Of a stretch of DNA of 64,000 nt, positions 16,754-25,248 are shown in pieces; position 1 is the stretch's first letter, and the number at the start of each line of letters is the position of its first letter. The DNA lies in assembly GCF_040822085.1 (NCBI RefSeq), contig NZ_CP162006.1, positions 1,240,001-1,304,000 of the forward strand, read 5' to 3'. The notes below the pieces were generated by a model. That model had not been told where the DNA came from. It made no database searches and was given only the letters and a program-made list of their open reading frames with translations. A program made the translations under genes and the position numbers. The stretch comes from Rhodoferax sp. WC2427. GTDB taxonomy: Bacteria; Pseudomonadota; Gammaproteobacteria; Burkholderiales; Burkholderiaceae_C.

Positions 16754-19015
16754 TCAGTTGGGGCCGGGCAGGTCGTTGCAGATCTTCACCGGCCACGAGG
16801 ACTGCGCGTAGTTCACGCCGCAGGGCCGCACGGTGCGGTCGTACACCGTCAGGCTGAAGGTGTAGACGCAGCAGGCGCCGCGCGGCGTGGCAAAGTCGTC
16901 GGGCACAAAGTACGGCAGAAAGGCTTTGCAGGCCGGGTCGATGGCGCGCAGGTCAAACATCGCCAGCAGGCCGATCACCTGGGGCAGCGTCGGCACCCCA
17001 CAGCGGGTGCCGGGGTCGCCGACCCGGCTGGTGCCGTAGTAGCAGGCACCGCCCGGGCCGGGCACCGGGATGCTGATGGACGGGCCACCCTGCTTGGTGA
17101 CCGACACCACGTAGTAGTCGAAGTTGTCGTTCGGCCGGGTCAGCGGCAGGAACTCGTCGATGTACTCGTCGTAGGCAATGCCCGATACCGGCAGGCCCCA
17201 GGCCACGCTGCAGTCTGGCGGCTGGGCGAACTGGCTGATGAACAGGTCGGCGCACTGGGGCACGGCATCGATGCGGATCAGCGCACTCAGCGGCTTGTTG
17301 TCCAGCCACACCCTCTGGGTGTCGCAGTAGGTGCCGCCCAGCGTGTCTTCCACCAGCAGGCGGATGGTGTAGAGGCCGCTGAGCTGACAGCCGCCGATGT
17401 TGCTGGACCAGCCCGAGGGCGACAGCAGCGCCTGCGGGTCGTTCAACAGGCACCAGGGCGGGAAAGGCACCGGCACCAGGCAATCGGCCGTCCAGAAGGC
17501 GGTGAGCACCGAGGTGTCGGTGCGCATGTTGATGGCCCGGTATTGCGCGGGCGTGCTGAACTCCACCGACCAGAAGTTGCTCCATCCCGGGGTGGCGCAG
17601 TCGAGCTCGAACCCGGCCTTGTAGTCCAGCGTGTAGCGCTTGATCCGCAGGCTGTCGTCGCAGCCCCCGATGGTGGCCGCGCCCAGCACGGCCAGGCAGG
17701 TACCGAACGAGGCCTCGAAGGTGCCCGATGGGCGGCTGCACAGGGCGGGCACAAAGTCGATCAGCCGTGCACCGGGGTCGGTCCAGGGGGCGTCCAGTGC
17801 CGTGCTGCCGCCGATGCCAAGAATGCGCACATCCTTTTTGAACACCGAAAACACCGTCTGGCAGGGGATGGTGGACTGGTTGCTGCCAAACACCGTGACC
17901 CGCACAAAGTAGGTGCCCGCATTCAGCAAGGTGGTGTTGAGGTAGCCCAGCAGGCCGCCCACCACCGGGCTGCTGCCCTGCACGGTATTGCCCGGTGGCA
18001 CCGGGGGGTAGACGAAGTTGGCCGCATGCCAGACCACGCCGTTGAGCGACCATTCCAGCACATAGCGCACAAACCCCAGGCCGGCCGCGGTGCCGGTGAT
18101 GGGCACCACCATGGCCGGAATCAAGGCGTTGACCTGTTCGGCCACGCAGCCGTCCGGGCCGGTCAGGGCGCACTGCAGCGGGCGGAAGCATTCGCGCAGG
18201 CAGCGCCAGTACGCACGCAGGCAGCGGGCCACGTCCACCAGGGTGCGGGCGCGCGCCAGGCAGCAGCCAAAGCGGATGGCGCACAGGCACCAGCAGCGGC
18301 AGAACCAGAACCAGGGCTGGGCGCTGTGTTCCTTGAACGCGGCGGCCCCCAGCAGGGCCTGGGCGGTGTCCACGGTCAGCAGCCGCTCGAACACGGCGGC
18401 GGCCTCTTCCTCGCCCTCCTGGCAATCGACCTGGCCGCCGTCAATCGCCTCGGGCAGGCCCGCCGTGAAATCCACCGTGGCCAGCTGGTCCGACAGGTAG
18501 GGCCGGTAGGCCTTGGCCAGTGCGTCGATCAGCGTGTCCAGGTCTTTGCGCTCGGTGGCACTGAGCTTGCCGGGCGTGACCGGCGTACCCAGCACCTCGC
18601 GCACGCACAGCCAGTAGCGGTACAGGTAGTAGGCCGACAGCCGGAAGCTGCGCGGGCGGCGGCACAGCAGCCAGCCAAAGATGATGCAGCAACGGATGTG
18701 CAGCAGGCACCAGCGCCAGTTGTCGGTGGGGCCCAGCAACTCGCGGGCCTGCGCGGGCAGCAGGGCCAGGGTGGTTTTTTCGTCGGCAAAGCGGCTGAAC
18801 AGGCGCTGCGCCATGGCGATCTCGGCCTCGCAGTCGGGCTCCAGCTGGCTGGCCTCTTTGGCCAGGCCCTGCAGGTCGTCGGCGCGTTGCAGGTCCTCTT
18901 GCAGGATGGGCCGGTAGACCGCGACCAGGGCCTCCAGCACCTGCTGGAATTCGGGGTTGTCGGGGCTGGGGTCGTTCGGATCGGCATCGCGCAATGCAGC
19001 ATGGTCAGCGGGCAT
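16754..19015 (-). CDS. Cysteine-rich protein with duplicated N-terminal module and Ig-like repeats
   Basis: 753 residues, unrecognised. Two tandem modules (about 28-142 and 162-278) share YRPxL, an acidic DC stretch, LLG, a W-rich/CC-rich segment (RCCIIFG; CRCWCLCAIRFGCC) and a YLYRYW-CVRE / LRAYWRCLREC helix. After residue 300 come Ig/PKD-like beta repeats: RYVLEWS...GTYFVRVTV, RYTLDYK... and GLYTIRLLVEDT...RVWLDNKP. About 36 cysteines in all. No signal peptide or long hydrophobic N-terminus is visible, so the export route is unclear. AGGAG precedes the ATG at 19015. First gene of an operon with the DUF1360-like and MSCCGQ genes. Confidence 0.8.
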   Translation of the reverse strand: MPADHAALRDADPNDPSPDNPEFQQVLEALVAVYRPILQEDLQRADDLQGLAKEASQLEPDCEAEIAMAQRLFSRFADEKTTLALLPAQARELLGPTDNWRWCLLHIRCCIIFGWLLCRRPRSFRLSAYYLYRYWLCVREVLGTPVTPGKLSATERKDLDTLIDALAKAYRPYLSDQLATVDFTAGLPEAIDGGQVDCQEGEEEAAAVFERLLTVDTAQALLGAAAFKEHSAQPWFWFCRCWCLCAIRFGCCLARARTLVDVARCLRAYWRCLRECFRPLQCALTGPDGCVAEQVNALIPAMVVPITGTAAGLGFVRYVLEWSLNGVVWHAANFVYPPVPPGNTVQGSSPVVGGLLGYLNTTLLNAGTYFVRVTVFGSNQSTIPCQTVFSVFKKDVRILGIGGSTALDAPWTDPGARLIDFVPALCSRPSGTFEASFGTCLAVLGAATIGGCDDSLRIKRYTLDYKAGFELDCATPGWSNFWSVEFSTPAQYRAINMRTDTSVLTAFWTADCLVPVPFPPWCLLNDPQALLSPSGWSSNIGGCQLSGLYTIRLLVEDTLGGTYCDTQRVWLDNKPLSALIRIDAVPQCADLFISQFAQPPDCSVAWGLPVSGIAYDEYIDEFLPLTRPNDNFDYYVVSVTKQGGPSISIPVPGPGGACYYGTSRVGDPGTRCGVPTLPQVIGLLAMFDLRAIDPACKAFLPYFVPDDFATPRGACCVYTFSLTVYDRTVRPCGVNYAQSSWPVKICNDLPGPN

Positions 19016-19120
19016 GGTGGTCTCCTGTATTGGGCCCTTTATGGGTCGGTTTCAATATAGGAGGCGGGCCAAAAACCGTGTCCACCAATTTGGGGATAAA
19101 CGCCGCAATCTGCTGGAGTG

Positions 19121-19169
19121 CTCTATTTTTTATAGCTGCTTGCGCTGATGGAATAAGCGCAATCGGCCT
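19121..19169. repeat. Dispersed hairpin repeat, copy 3
   Basis: Reads ctctattttttatagctg then cttgcgctgatggaataagcgc. It is almost identical over 49 bases to the copy at 24160. It lies between the 617-residue membrane protein gene and the cysteine-rich operon. Confidence 0.8.
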
Positions 19170-19199
19170 GTATGTTCGGTACGAACTCTGGTCTTGGTG

Positions 19200-21053
19200 T
19201 TATGGCAACCCCGCTGGCAATGCAATGGAACATACTGAAAACGAAGCGTTTTCAAAGGCAGTGACGCTACCAGCGGGACAAAAGCCTTTGGTTCGGGGTA
19301 ATACAACTTGGGGTATTCGGTTCTTTGCTGCGTAATTCAAATAATCGTTCGGAGTGACCAGTGAATTAACTTCAGTGAATCTGGGCATCCATTGCCAGTA
19401 AAAAGAAGGATCCCACATTACAGCAGCTCCTTGCTTTAAATCTATCCATACGGGACGTTGTGTTCTAAATTGAAATTCATTGAATGCCAGGCCATGAATG
19501 CCATCCACAGGAAATAGAAACGGCCCTGTCAATTTGCTTTGGCGTATCCATCGCATCATTTCATAGGTGGATTTATCAATTTGTGATTTTTTAGATAAAT
19601 CAAAAGAGCGCCAAGTATTGGCGGTATGCGCAACCTGGATCGAAAGTAAAATACACAAAATAGGAATGACTGCGTTTTCAACGGTTGGCTTGGTTGGATA
19701 TTTAATTAATAAATATATAATTCCAAGCACCAGGAACCATCGCGCAATTGAACTGTAGGAGTAGCCAACCAGTAAGAGATCAAGAAAAATAGCAGAAAAA
19801 ACAAGGAGGCTGGCGATGCAATTTCTGACGCCAAGTGAAATGCTATTTAACCATGTAAATCTAGTGCCCGAATTACAGAGCTGGGCTGCAGCCAGGTAGC
19901 TTAAGCACATGGCTACAAAAATAAGATATATTATATCTGTTCGCATTGACATGAGGGAGCTTATGGCCAATACCGCAACCACCCGGACGTCTATTTTGGA
20001 TTTTATTTCGGTCAGCGCAAGTGTTGTAGCTGAGATAGTCAAAATAATTGCCAAGAACTGAAGTACGCCATCTGAGCGCAATAAATGTAAATTGAACACG
20101 TTACGGGTGTTAAATACATAGGGGGCGACTGATCCAACCAACAACAAAATAATGCATGCGGATAGGGTCGACATCCAAAATTTTCGATTGGTATGCAGGA
20201 ACGCAGCTGCAAAGCCACAATACGTAAGGATCGATAAACTCACCAGATCTCTGAAGGAGGCTGCTTCAATGAGGAAGTGTGCCGGGTAATACTGTCGGAT
20301 ATAGTCGATATAACTAAAGTCTGGGACTGGTTTTTTGTTGCTCAATGCAAAAGTGATCCACACCACGACGGGGCTGCATGTAAACAGAAAGACCAGGCTC
20401 GATTTTGCCAGCAGCCGCCAGTCAGGCCGCTTTTCTGGGTCCATCACCACGCCCATTGCCAATATGGCCGCGAGCCAGATGCCAACGAATGCATTTATTA
20501 AAAAGACTATGCCTGTCAAGAAGGCAGAGAGAGTGAATCGTCCAAGCTGTGCCGCAACCATTGCGGCAACCAACGGGCCCCATGTTGCTTCTGAGTGGGT
20601 GAAGTACCCAATAAACAGGCCGTGCCCTCCCACTACCGAGCTACTGATGAGCCAAGGGGTGACGGCAGCCGCGGCAAGCGATATGGTGATGGCGCTTGGT
20701 CTGGATGTGCCGTTAACTTTTAAAAACCAAAATAGTGCAGAAAACGCAGCTGCTCTGCTCAATATATGGGCGGTGAAAAAAACAGGTTCGATATTCTCTT
20801 CGGTACTGAATGATCGAACGATGGGCCAGATGATGGAAGTGAACTTTTCCATAGACTGGTAAAAAGCGTCTCCCAGGAAGACAGGTAATTCACTTGACCG
20901 TAATACATAGGGGATATGAAAGGCATAGTTGCTGATGCCCAATCGGAATCCTGTGGTGGTTATAGAGACGGTTGTTGCTACCACTACGCAGGCCATGAAA
21001 AATAGGTTCCGATATCGGGGTGAGTCGGTCAGTCGAGACTTAATGAATGTCAT
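19200..21053 (-). CDS. Polytopic membrane protein, GT-C glycosyltransferase-like
   Basis: A 617-residue integral membrane protein with roughly a dozen hydrophobic helices and a C-terminal extramembrane domain (after about 515: GPFLFPVDGIHGLAFNEF..., RPVWIDLKQGAAVMWD, RIPQVVLP). This layout resembles GT-C enzymes that transfer sugars from polyprenyl-phosphate carriers. The gene is visibly AT-richer than its neighbours, suggesting foreign origin or relaxed codon use. The start at ATG 21053 (MTFIKSRLTDSP) lacks a strong ribosome site; a longer frame to 21284 overlaps the next gene. It lies downstream of a small multidrug-resistance-like protein and a HAD-UbiA fusion, consistent with lipid-linked sugar use. 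Confidence 0.7.
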   Translation of the reverse strand: MTFIKSRLTDSPRYRNLFFMACVVVATTVSITTTGFRLGISNYAFHIPYVLRSSELPVFLGDAFYQSMEKFTSIIWPIVRSFSTEENIEPVFFTAHILSRAAAFSALFWFLKVNGTSRPSAITISLAAAAVTPWLISSSVVGGHGLFIGYFTHSEATWGPLVAAMVAAQLGRFTLSAFLTGIVFLINAFVGIWLAAILAMGVVMDPEKRPDWRLLAKSSLVFLFTCSPVVVWITFALSNKKPVPDFSYIDYIRQYYPAHFLIEAASFRDLVSLSILTYCGFAAAFLHTNRKFWMSTLSACIILLLVGSVAPYVFNTRNVFNLHLLRSDGVLQFLAIILTISATTLALTEIKSKIDVRVVAVLAISSLMSMRTDIIYLIFVAMCLSYLAAAQLCNSGTRFTWLNSISLGVRNCIASLLVFSAIFLDLLLVGYSYSSIARWFLVLGIIYLLIKYPTKPTVENAVIPILCILLSIQVAHTANTWRSFDLSKKSQIDKSTYEMMRWIRQSKLTGPFLFPVDGIHGLAFNEFQFRTQRPVWIDLKQGAAVMWDPSFYWQWMPRFTEVNSLVTPNDYLNYAAKNRIPQVVLPRTKGFCPAGSVTAFENASFSVCSIALPAGLP

Positions 21054-21133
21054 AAAAACTTTCAAATAGGTCAGGTTGAGATACCCATCGAACCACGTTG
21101 GAGCATCGTTGCGGATGGGACAGAAAACAGCCG

Positions 21134-21499
21134 TCAGCTGCGGCTTACGATCCAAACCCCGGCGCAAATGAGTGCCACGCCAGTGCCTCGCATTGGCGTT
21201 ACATGCTCTCCAGCCAGTAGACCAATGAGCACCGTGAGTGCAAAACCTAGTCCGACCAGCGGATACGCCTTGCTGACGTCCCACTTGGACAGCACGCCCA
21301 GCCAGATGACGGCGCCAAGGCCATACAGGAAAAAGCCGCTGAGTACCAACTTGTTGCTCAGAACCACGGCAAGGGTCCGCAAGGCCAGGGGTTGGGCCAT
21401 GACTTCACGCACATCGCTGCTGGACATGCCCGCCTTCAACGCAAACTGGGCCAGGACCGATAGAACAATGCTCGACAGCGCTATGGCCAGCGTACTCAT
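21134..21499 (-). CDS. Small EamA/SMR-type membrane protein (ArnE-like flippase subunit)
   Basis: A 121-residue protein with four transmembrane helices and a typical SMR/EamA pattern: VLSVLAQFALKAGMSS near the start, YGLGAVIWLGVLSKWDVSKAYPLVGLGF (58-86) and GVALICAGVWIVSRS at the end. Relatives include ArnE/ArnF, which flip undecaprenyl-phosphate-aminoarabinose. Between a prenyl-phosphate sugar transferase and a GT-C-like protein, a lipid-linked pentose flippase is the natural inference. Its ATG overlaps the TGA of the HAD-UbiA gene by 4 nt (ATGA). Confidence 0.8.
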   Translation of the reverse strand: MSTLAIALSSIVLSVLAQFALKAGMSSSDVREVMAQPLALRTLAVVLSNKLVLSGFFLYGLGAVIWLGVLSKWDVSKAYPLVGLGFALTVLIGLLAGEHVTPMRGTGVALICAGVWIVSRS

Positions 21500-23001
21500 A
21501 GCGGAAACTCCAAGGTGGCGAAGCGTCCTATCAACACGATCATGACCAGTGTGAAGACGGTTGTCCGGCTCCCGAAATCCTTGATGGCATATACGACGGG
21601 GTCGTCGTGCATCTCGCCGCGCGAGGTCTTGATCCACAGGCGTGCCAGCCAGTAAATCAAACCTAGCGCGACCAACCATAGAAGGGCCGGCGTGGCATAC
21701 CGTGCCTGGGTATCTGGTGAATTGATGAACAAACCGAACACCACCACAGACGACAGTGCGGCCCCGAGTCCAAGCGGCCATAGGACGACCAAGTCGGTAC
21801 CGCGGTAATCGCGGCCACGCGTGATTTCCCCTTCGGCTAGCTCGAGCGATACCAGTTCCGAGCAGCGCTTTACCAGGGCCAGGCTCAAGAACATAAAAAT
21901 TGAAAACGCCAGTAGCCAAGAGCTGGTGGTGACCCCAATAGCGACCGATCCTGCGAGGATGCGCAGCGTATAGAGTACCGAGAGCATGATGACATCCACC
22001 AGTACATAGCCCTTCAACATCCAACTATAGGCACTGGTAAGGGCCACATAGAGAACCAGAATGCAGAAGAACCCTGTAGAGATCGCCAAGGCCATCGCCA
22101 AAGCAGCCAACATCAGGAATACCGACATCGCGATACCGTGTTGTATGGGAATTCGGGCGCTGGCAAAAGGGCGCAGGCGTTTGCGTGGGTGGGCGCGGTC
22201 ACTTTCCAGGTCCCAGAGGTCGTTGACCAGGTAGGTGGCCGACGCAGCCAAGGAAAATGCCAAAAAAGCGACCACCATAGTGACCAAAGCGGCGATGTGG
22301 GTGAAGCTGAACGCTGTGAGCAGTGGCACGAACAACAGCAGATTTTTCAGCCACTGGTGTACCCGCAATGCCCGGATCCATAGTGCAAACCCGCCGCTTT
22401 CTCCAGGAAACTCCTTTTCAATCGGGACTTGCTTTCGGATGGAGACGGCCAGGCCCGGCACCGCTCCGACCAGAATCGCCGCCTTTGCCGCCTGCCAGAT
22501 CGGAAGATCGGCCGCGCTGTCCCCGGCATAAACAAAGTCGTCACCTACCTCGTTTTTGATGGCTTCTAATTTGGCGATGCCCTTGAGGTTGTCGTAACCG
22601 TCTGTGGCCAGCACGGTGTCAAACAAACCTAAATGCGTAGCTACGCCTGTGGCGATGGAGTGGTGCGCGGCCGTGGCCAGAACAATTCTGCGACCCTGGC
22701 TCTTTTCTGCCTGTAGGAAAGACAAAAAATCCTGTCGGTAAGGTAGCAATGCAGGCGCGATAGACGATCTGGCTGCCACCTGTTTTTTCAATTCGGCACG
22801 GCCACCTAAAAGCCAAAACGGCATACGCAGGAAGTTGATCGGAGACTGCTTGACGACCTGGATGATGGACTCGACCAGGGTGTCGGTGGGTGTCAGCGTG
22901 CCGTCCAGATCAACCACCAAGGTTGCAAGGCCTCCATCCTCGTGGGGCTGGTTGCTACGGCCTCCGATCGCTTCCAAGTCATGCAACGGAGCGGTTCTCA
23001 C
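21496..23001 (-). CDS. HAD phosphatase-UbiA prenyltransferase fusion
   Basis: 501 residues. The N-terminal HAD phosphatase has VVDLDGTLT (D31 nucleophile, D33) and a later GDSAADLPIW motif. The C-terminal UbiA-type membrane domain begins about residue 205, with the Asp-rich motif YLVNDLWDLESDRAHPRKR. This fusion resembles decaprenyl-phosphate phosphoribosyltransferases, where the HAD part would remove the 5-phosphate from polyprenyl-phosphoribose. The start is GTG at 23001 with GGAG six bases upstream. The DprE1/DprE2-type epimerase genes expected for arabinose formation are not in the neighbourhood. Confidence 0.85.
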   Translation of the reverse strand: MRTAPLHDLEAIGGRSNQPHEDGGLATLVVDLDGTLTPTDTLVESIIQVVKQSPINFLRMPFWLLGGRAELKKQVAARSSIAPALLPYRQDFLSFLQAEKSQGRRIVLATAAHHSIATGVATHLGLFDTVLATDGYDNLKGIAKLEAIKNEVGDDFVYAGDSAADLPIWQAAKAAILVGAVPGLAVSIRKQVPIEKEFPGESGGFALWIRALRVHQWLKNLLLFVPLLTAFSFTHIAALVTMVVAFLAFSLAASATYLVNDLWDLESDRAHPRKRLRPFASARIPIQHGIAMSVFLMLAALAMALAISTGFFCILVLYVALTSAYSWMLKGYVLVDVIMLSVLYTLRILAGSVAIGVTTSSWLLAFSIFMFLSLALVKRCSELVSLELAEGEITRGRDYRGTDLVVLWPLGLGAALSSVVVFGLFINSPDTQARYATPALLWLVALGLIYWLARLWIKTSRGEMHDDPVVYAIKDFGSRTTVFTLVMIVLIGRFATLEFPL

Positions 23002-23734
23002 TGCAAACTCCGGCGGGCTTCAGCCCATAGCCTGCCCTGGAAACCAATGGATGGCACACAGCAATGCCATACGGTGCATGCAGTGGCAGGCGGGCGGGCT
23101 GCGCTGAACTTGCAATGTGGCACCTTGTTCACTCCTTCAATTTCGGGAATGGTTTCTATTGCATTCGTGTACGGCGAAACAGCGCCGCAACGCTGTCTCG
23201 TTCGGGAGTAGAACCCCAGCGCCGATTCCAAAAGACGCACCTACCGCCGTTACCCGCACCGTGAGTTGCATTTCGTAACCTCAGTATGCCAACTGCATAT
23301 CGGCATACATTGATAAATCGCAATCTAGGCACTATTTCCTTGCGCAGACTCGTAGATTGGCGCGCGCGAATTTCGCCCACCGAACGGACGCCGAGAAAGG
23401 TTGTCTGCGCAGGCTGCCACGCCCTCGGGGGCGAGCTGACCTGCGGGCCTGAAGTCCGGGCGGATCGTCCCGCCTGGGCCGTAGCGGCGGGCAGAGGCTG
23501 GGTGTGGGTCGCACAAACGCGGTGCACACAACCACAAGGCGACAAGGCGCTGGCGCTTGAAGCCCAAGCCAAGCAGCACCGTGGTTCTATGTCTGGGCAA
23601 AAGTCGACCTGCTGCTCGCCAATTTTTGCCAGGCGAGCCGGCGATGCTGCCCCGCGCCAGATGCCTCCTGACCGCCCCACAACCTGCGCCCGTGGCGCTA
23701 ATATCGGTCTGTGAAACAACACAGCGGGGGCCAA
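23002..23734. other. Gene-free region, probably a dispersed repeat
   Basis: 733 bases without a supported gene. Frames on both strands have odd composition. The stretch about 23325-23640, read on the minus strand, gives spurious peptides (for example AGRSARTSGPQVSSP) that I remember as recurring annotated hypothetical proteins in Comamonadaceae. This suggests a multi-copy noncoding element. This is recall, not a search. Confidence 0.4.
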
Positions 23735-24136
23735 ATGCAAGACTTTGAACTCACCAGCGACATGCTCACAATGGGTGGCGCGTTCTACCCCACGGGCTAT
23801 GTTTTCTTGATGTTTCCTCGCCTGGAAGATGCGAAGTACGTGGCGGCGGAGCTGCCCGCGGCAAACCCAGGCAAGCCCACACTGCTGCTGACCGCGCAAA
23901 CCGTGCTGGACCAGCTGCTCCACACCATTGCCGGGGCCGATGATCCTTTGCCCTCGGTGGGGGCCGAAGGGGCCAGCGTGCGAGAGTATGTGGAGCTGGC
24001 CCGCCAAGGGCACTGCGCCCTGATGGTCTATGCATCCAAGGCCAAAGACTCTGACGCGGTGATGGCGGTGGCACGCAGCGTGCCGTTTTCCTGTGCCAAG
24101 AAATACCGCACCCTGGTGATTGAAGACCTGCTCTGA
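23735..24136 (+). CDS. Hypothetical protein
   Basis: A 133-residue soluble protein, not recognised. It starts MQDFELTSDMLTMGGAFYPTGYVFLMFPRLEDA and alternates beta-like and helical segments; no signal peptide, membrane segment or metal motif is seen. GYVFLMFP and CALMVYASKAKDSDAVMAVAR could be strands flanking helices of a small alpha/beta fold. The ATG at 23735 follows a G-rich stretch; a GTG at 23711 would add eight residues. It is followed by a dispersed hairpin repeat and converges with pip. Confidence 0.65.
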   Translation: MQDFELTSDMLTMGGAFYPTGYVFLMFPRLEDAKYVAAELPAANPGKPTLLLTAQTVLDQLLHTIAGADDPLPSVGAEGASVREYVELARQGHCALMVYASKAKDSDAVMAVARSVPFSCAKKYRTLVIEDLL

Positions 24137-24159
24137 GCTGCCGGGCAGCGCCCATCCGT

Positions 24160-24213
24160 GCTCTATTTTTTATAGCTTCCTGCGCTGATGGAATAAGCGC
24201 AAGCGGTCGATTT
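24160..24213. repeat. Dispersed hairpin repeat, copy 4
   Basis: Near-identical to the copy at 19121 (differences: agcttcc for agctgct, aagcgg for aatcgg). Lies between convergent genes. Confidence 0.8.
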
Positions 24214-24226
24214 CATGCGCAGGGTG

Positions 24227-25177
24227 CTACAGCGTGCCGTCGCGTTTGAATTGCTCGGTTGCCGCCACCAGCGCGCTGGCAATGCCGGGCTCAAATGCTG
24301 CGTGGCCGGCATCTTCCACCACCTGGAAAGACGCTTCCGGCCAGGCCTGGTGCAGCGCCCACGCCGAGCAGGGCGGGCAGACCACGTCGTAGCGGCCCTG
24401 GATGATGACGGCGGGCAGGTGGCGGATGCGGTCCACGTTGCGGATGAGCTGGTTGTCGGTGAAAAACGCGCCGTTGCGCATGTAGTGCGCCTCCAGCCGC
24501 CCCACGCCCAGGGCCACCGCGTCGGCACCAAACTGCTCGGCCACCTCGGGGCGCGGCAGCAGGTGCAGGCAGCTGCCCTCGTAGCGGCTCCAGGTGCGGG
24601 CGGCGGCCAGGTTCTCGGCGGTGTCGTCGCTGAACAGGCGCTGCACATAGGCGGCCAGCAGGTCGCCGCGCTCGGCTGCCGGAATGTGCCCGGCAAAGGC
24701 TGCGTGTTCCTGGGGAAAAAAGTGCCGGATGCCGTTCAGGAACCAGTCGATCTCTGGCGGCGTGCACAGGAAGATGCCGCGCAGCACAAAGCCGGTGCAG
24801 CGCTCGGGGTGCGTCTCACCGTAGGCGAGCGCCAGGGTCGAACCCCAGGAACCGCCAAACACCAGCCACTGGGCAATGCCCAGCATCTGGCGCAGCTGCT
24901 CGATGTCTTGCACCAGCAGTTGGGTGGTGTTGTTGCGCACCTCGCCCAGCGGCGTCGATTGGCCCGCGCCGCGCTGGTCGAACAGCACGATGCGGTAGTG
25001 GGCGGGGTCAAAAAATTGCCGGTGCCGGGGCGATATGCCCGAGCCCGGCCCGCCGTGCAGAAACAGCACCGGCACGCCCTCGGGGTTGCCGCATTCTTCC
25101 CAGTACAGGGTGTGGATGGCATCCACGGGCAAGGTGCCGGAGCGGTAGGGCTCGATGGGCGGGAAGGGCTGGGGCAT
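24227..25177 (-). CDS. pip: Proline iminopeptidase
   Basis: A 316-residue alpha/beta hydrolase of peptidase family S33 that releases N-terminal proline from peptides in the cytoplasm. Signatures: the oxyanion-loop HGGPGSG at 41-47, DQRGAGQS, the nucleophile Ser110 in GGSWGS, the acid in GRYDVVCP and the catalytic His in DAGHAAFE. Length is typical. The ATG at 25177 has AGGAG eight bases upstream. An in-frame ATG at 25198 lies inside the hairpin repeat and is less likely. Confidence 0.93.
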   Translation of the reverse strand: MPQPFPPIEPYRSGTLPVDAIHTLYWEECGNPEGVPVLFLHGGPGSGISPRHRQFFDPAHYRIVLFDQRGAGQSTPLGEVRNNTTQLLVQDIEQLRQMLGIAQWLVFGGSWGSTLALAYGETHPERCTGFVLRGIFLCTPPEIDWFLNGIRHFFPQEHAAFAGHIPAAERGDLLAAYVQRLFSDDTAENLAAARTWSRYEGSCLHLLPRPEVAEQFGADAVALGVGRLEAHYMRNGAFFTDNQLIRNVDRIRHLPAVIIQGRYDVVCPPCSAWALHQAWPEASFQVVEDAGHAAFEPGIASALVAATEQFKRDGTL

Positions 25178-25191
25178 GGCGTCTACTCCTG

Positions 25192-25238
25192 TTTTCATAG
25201 CTTGTCGTGCTTATGGAATAAGCACGACAAGCCAGTTT
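25192..25238. repeat. Dispersed hairpin repeat, copy 5, perfect 14-bp stem
   Basis: CTTGTCGTGCTTAT, loop GGA, ATAAGCACGACAAG (25201-25231) is the longest perfect stem of the family in the window. It lies between pip and the permease gene, both minus strand, and is probably transcribed as a strong hairpin after the permease stop. Confidence 0.85.
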
Positions 25239-25248
25239 AAACGCCAAA

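Noticed and set aside
23286..23714. 142-residue frame and the opposing 285-residue frame
   Set aside because: Both strands are open over the same block with unusual composition; more likely a noncoding repeat than two genes.
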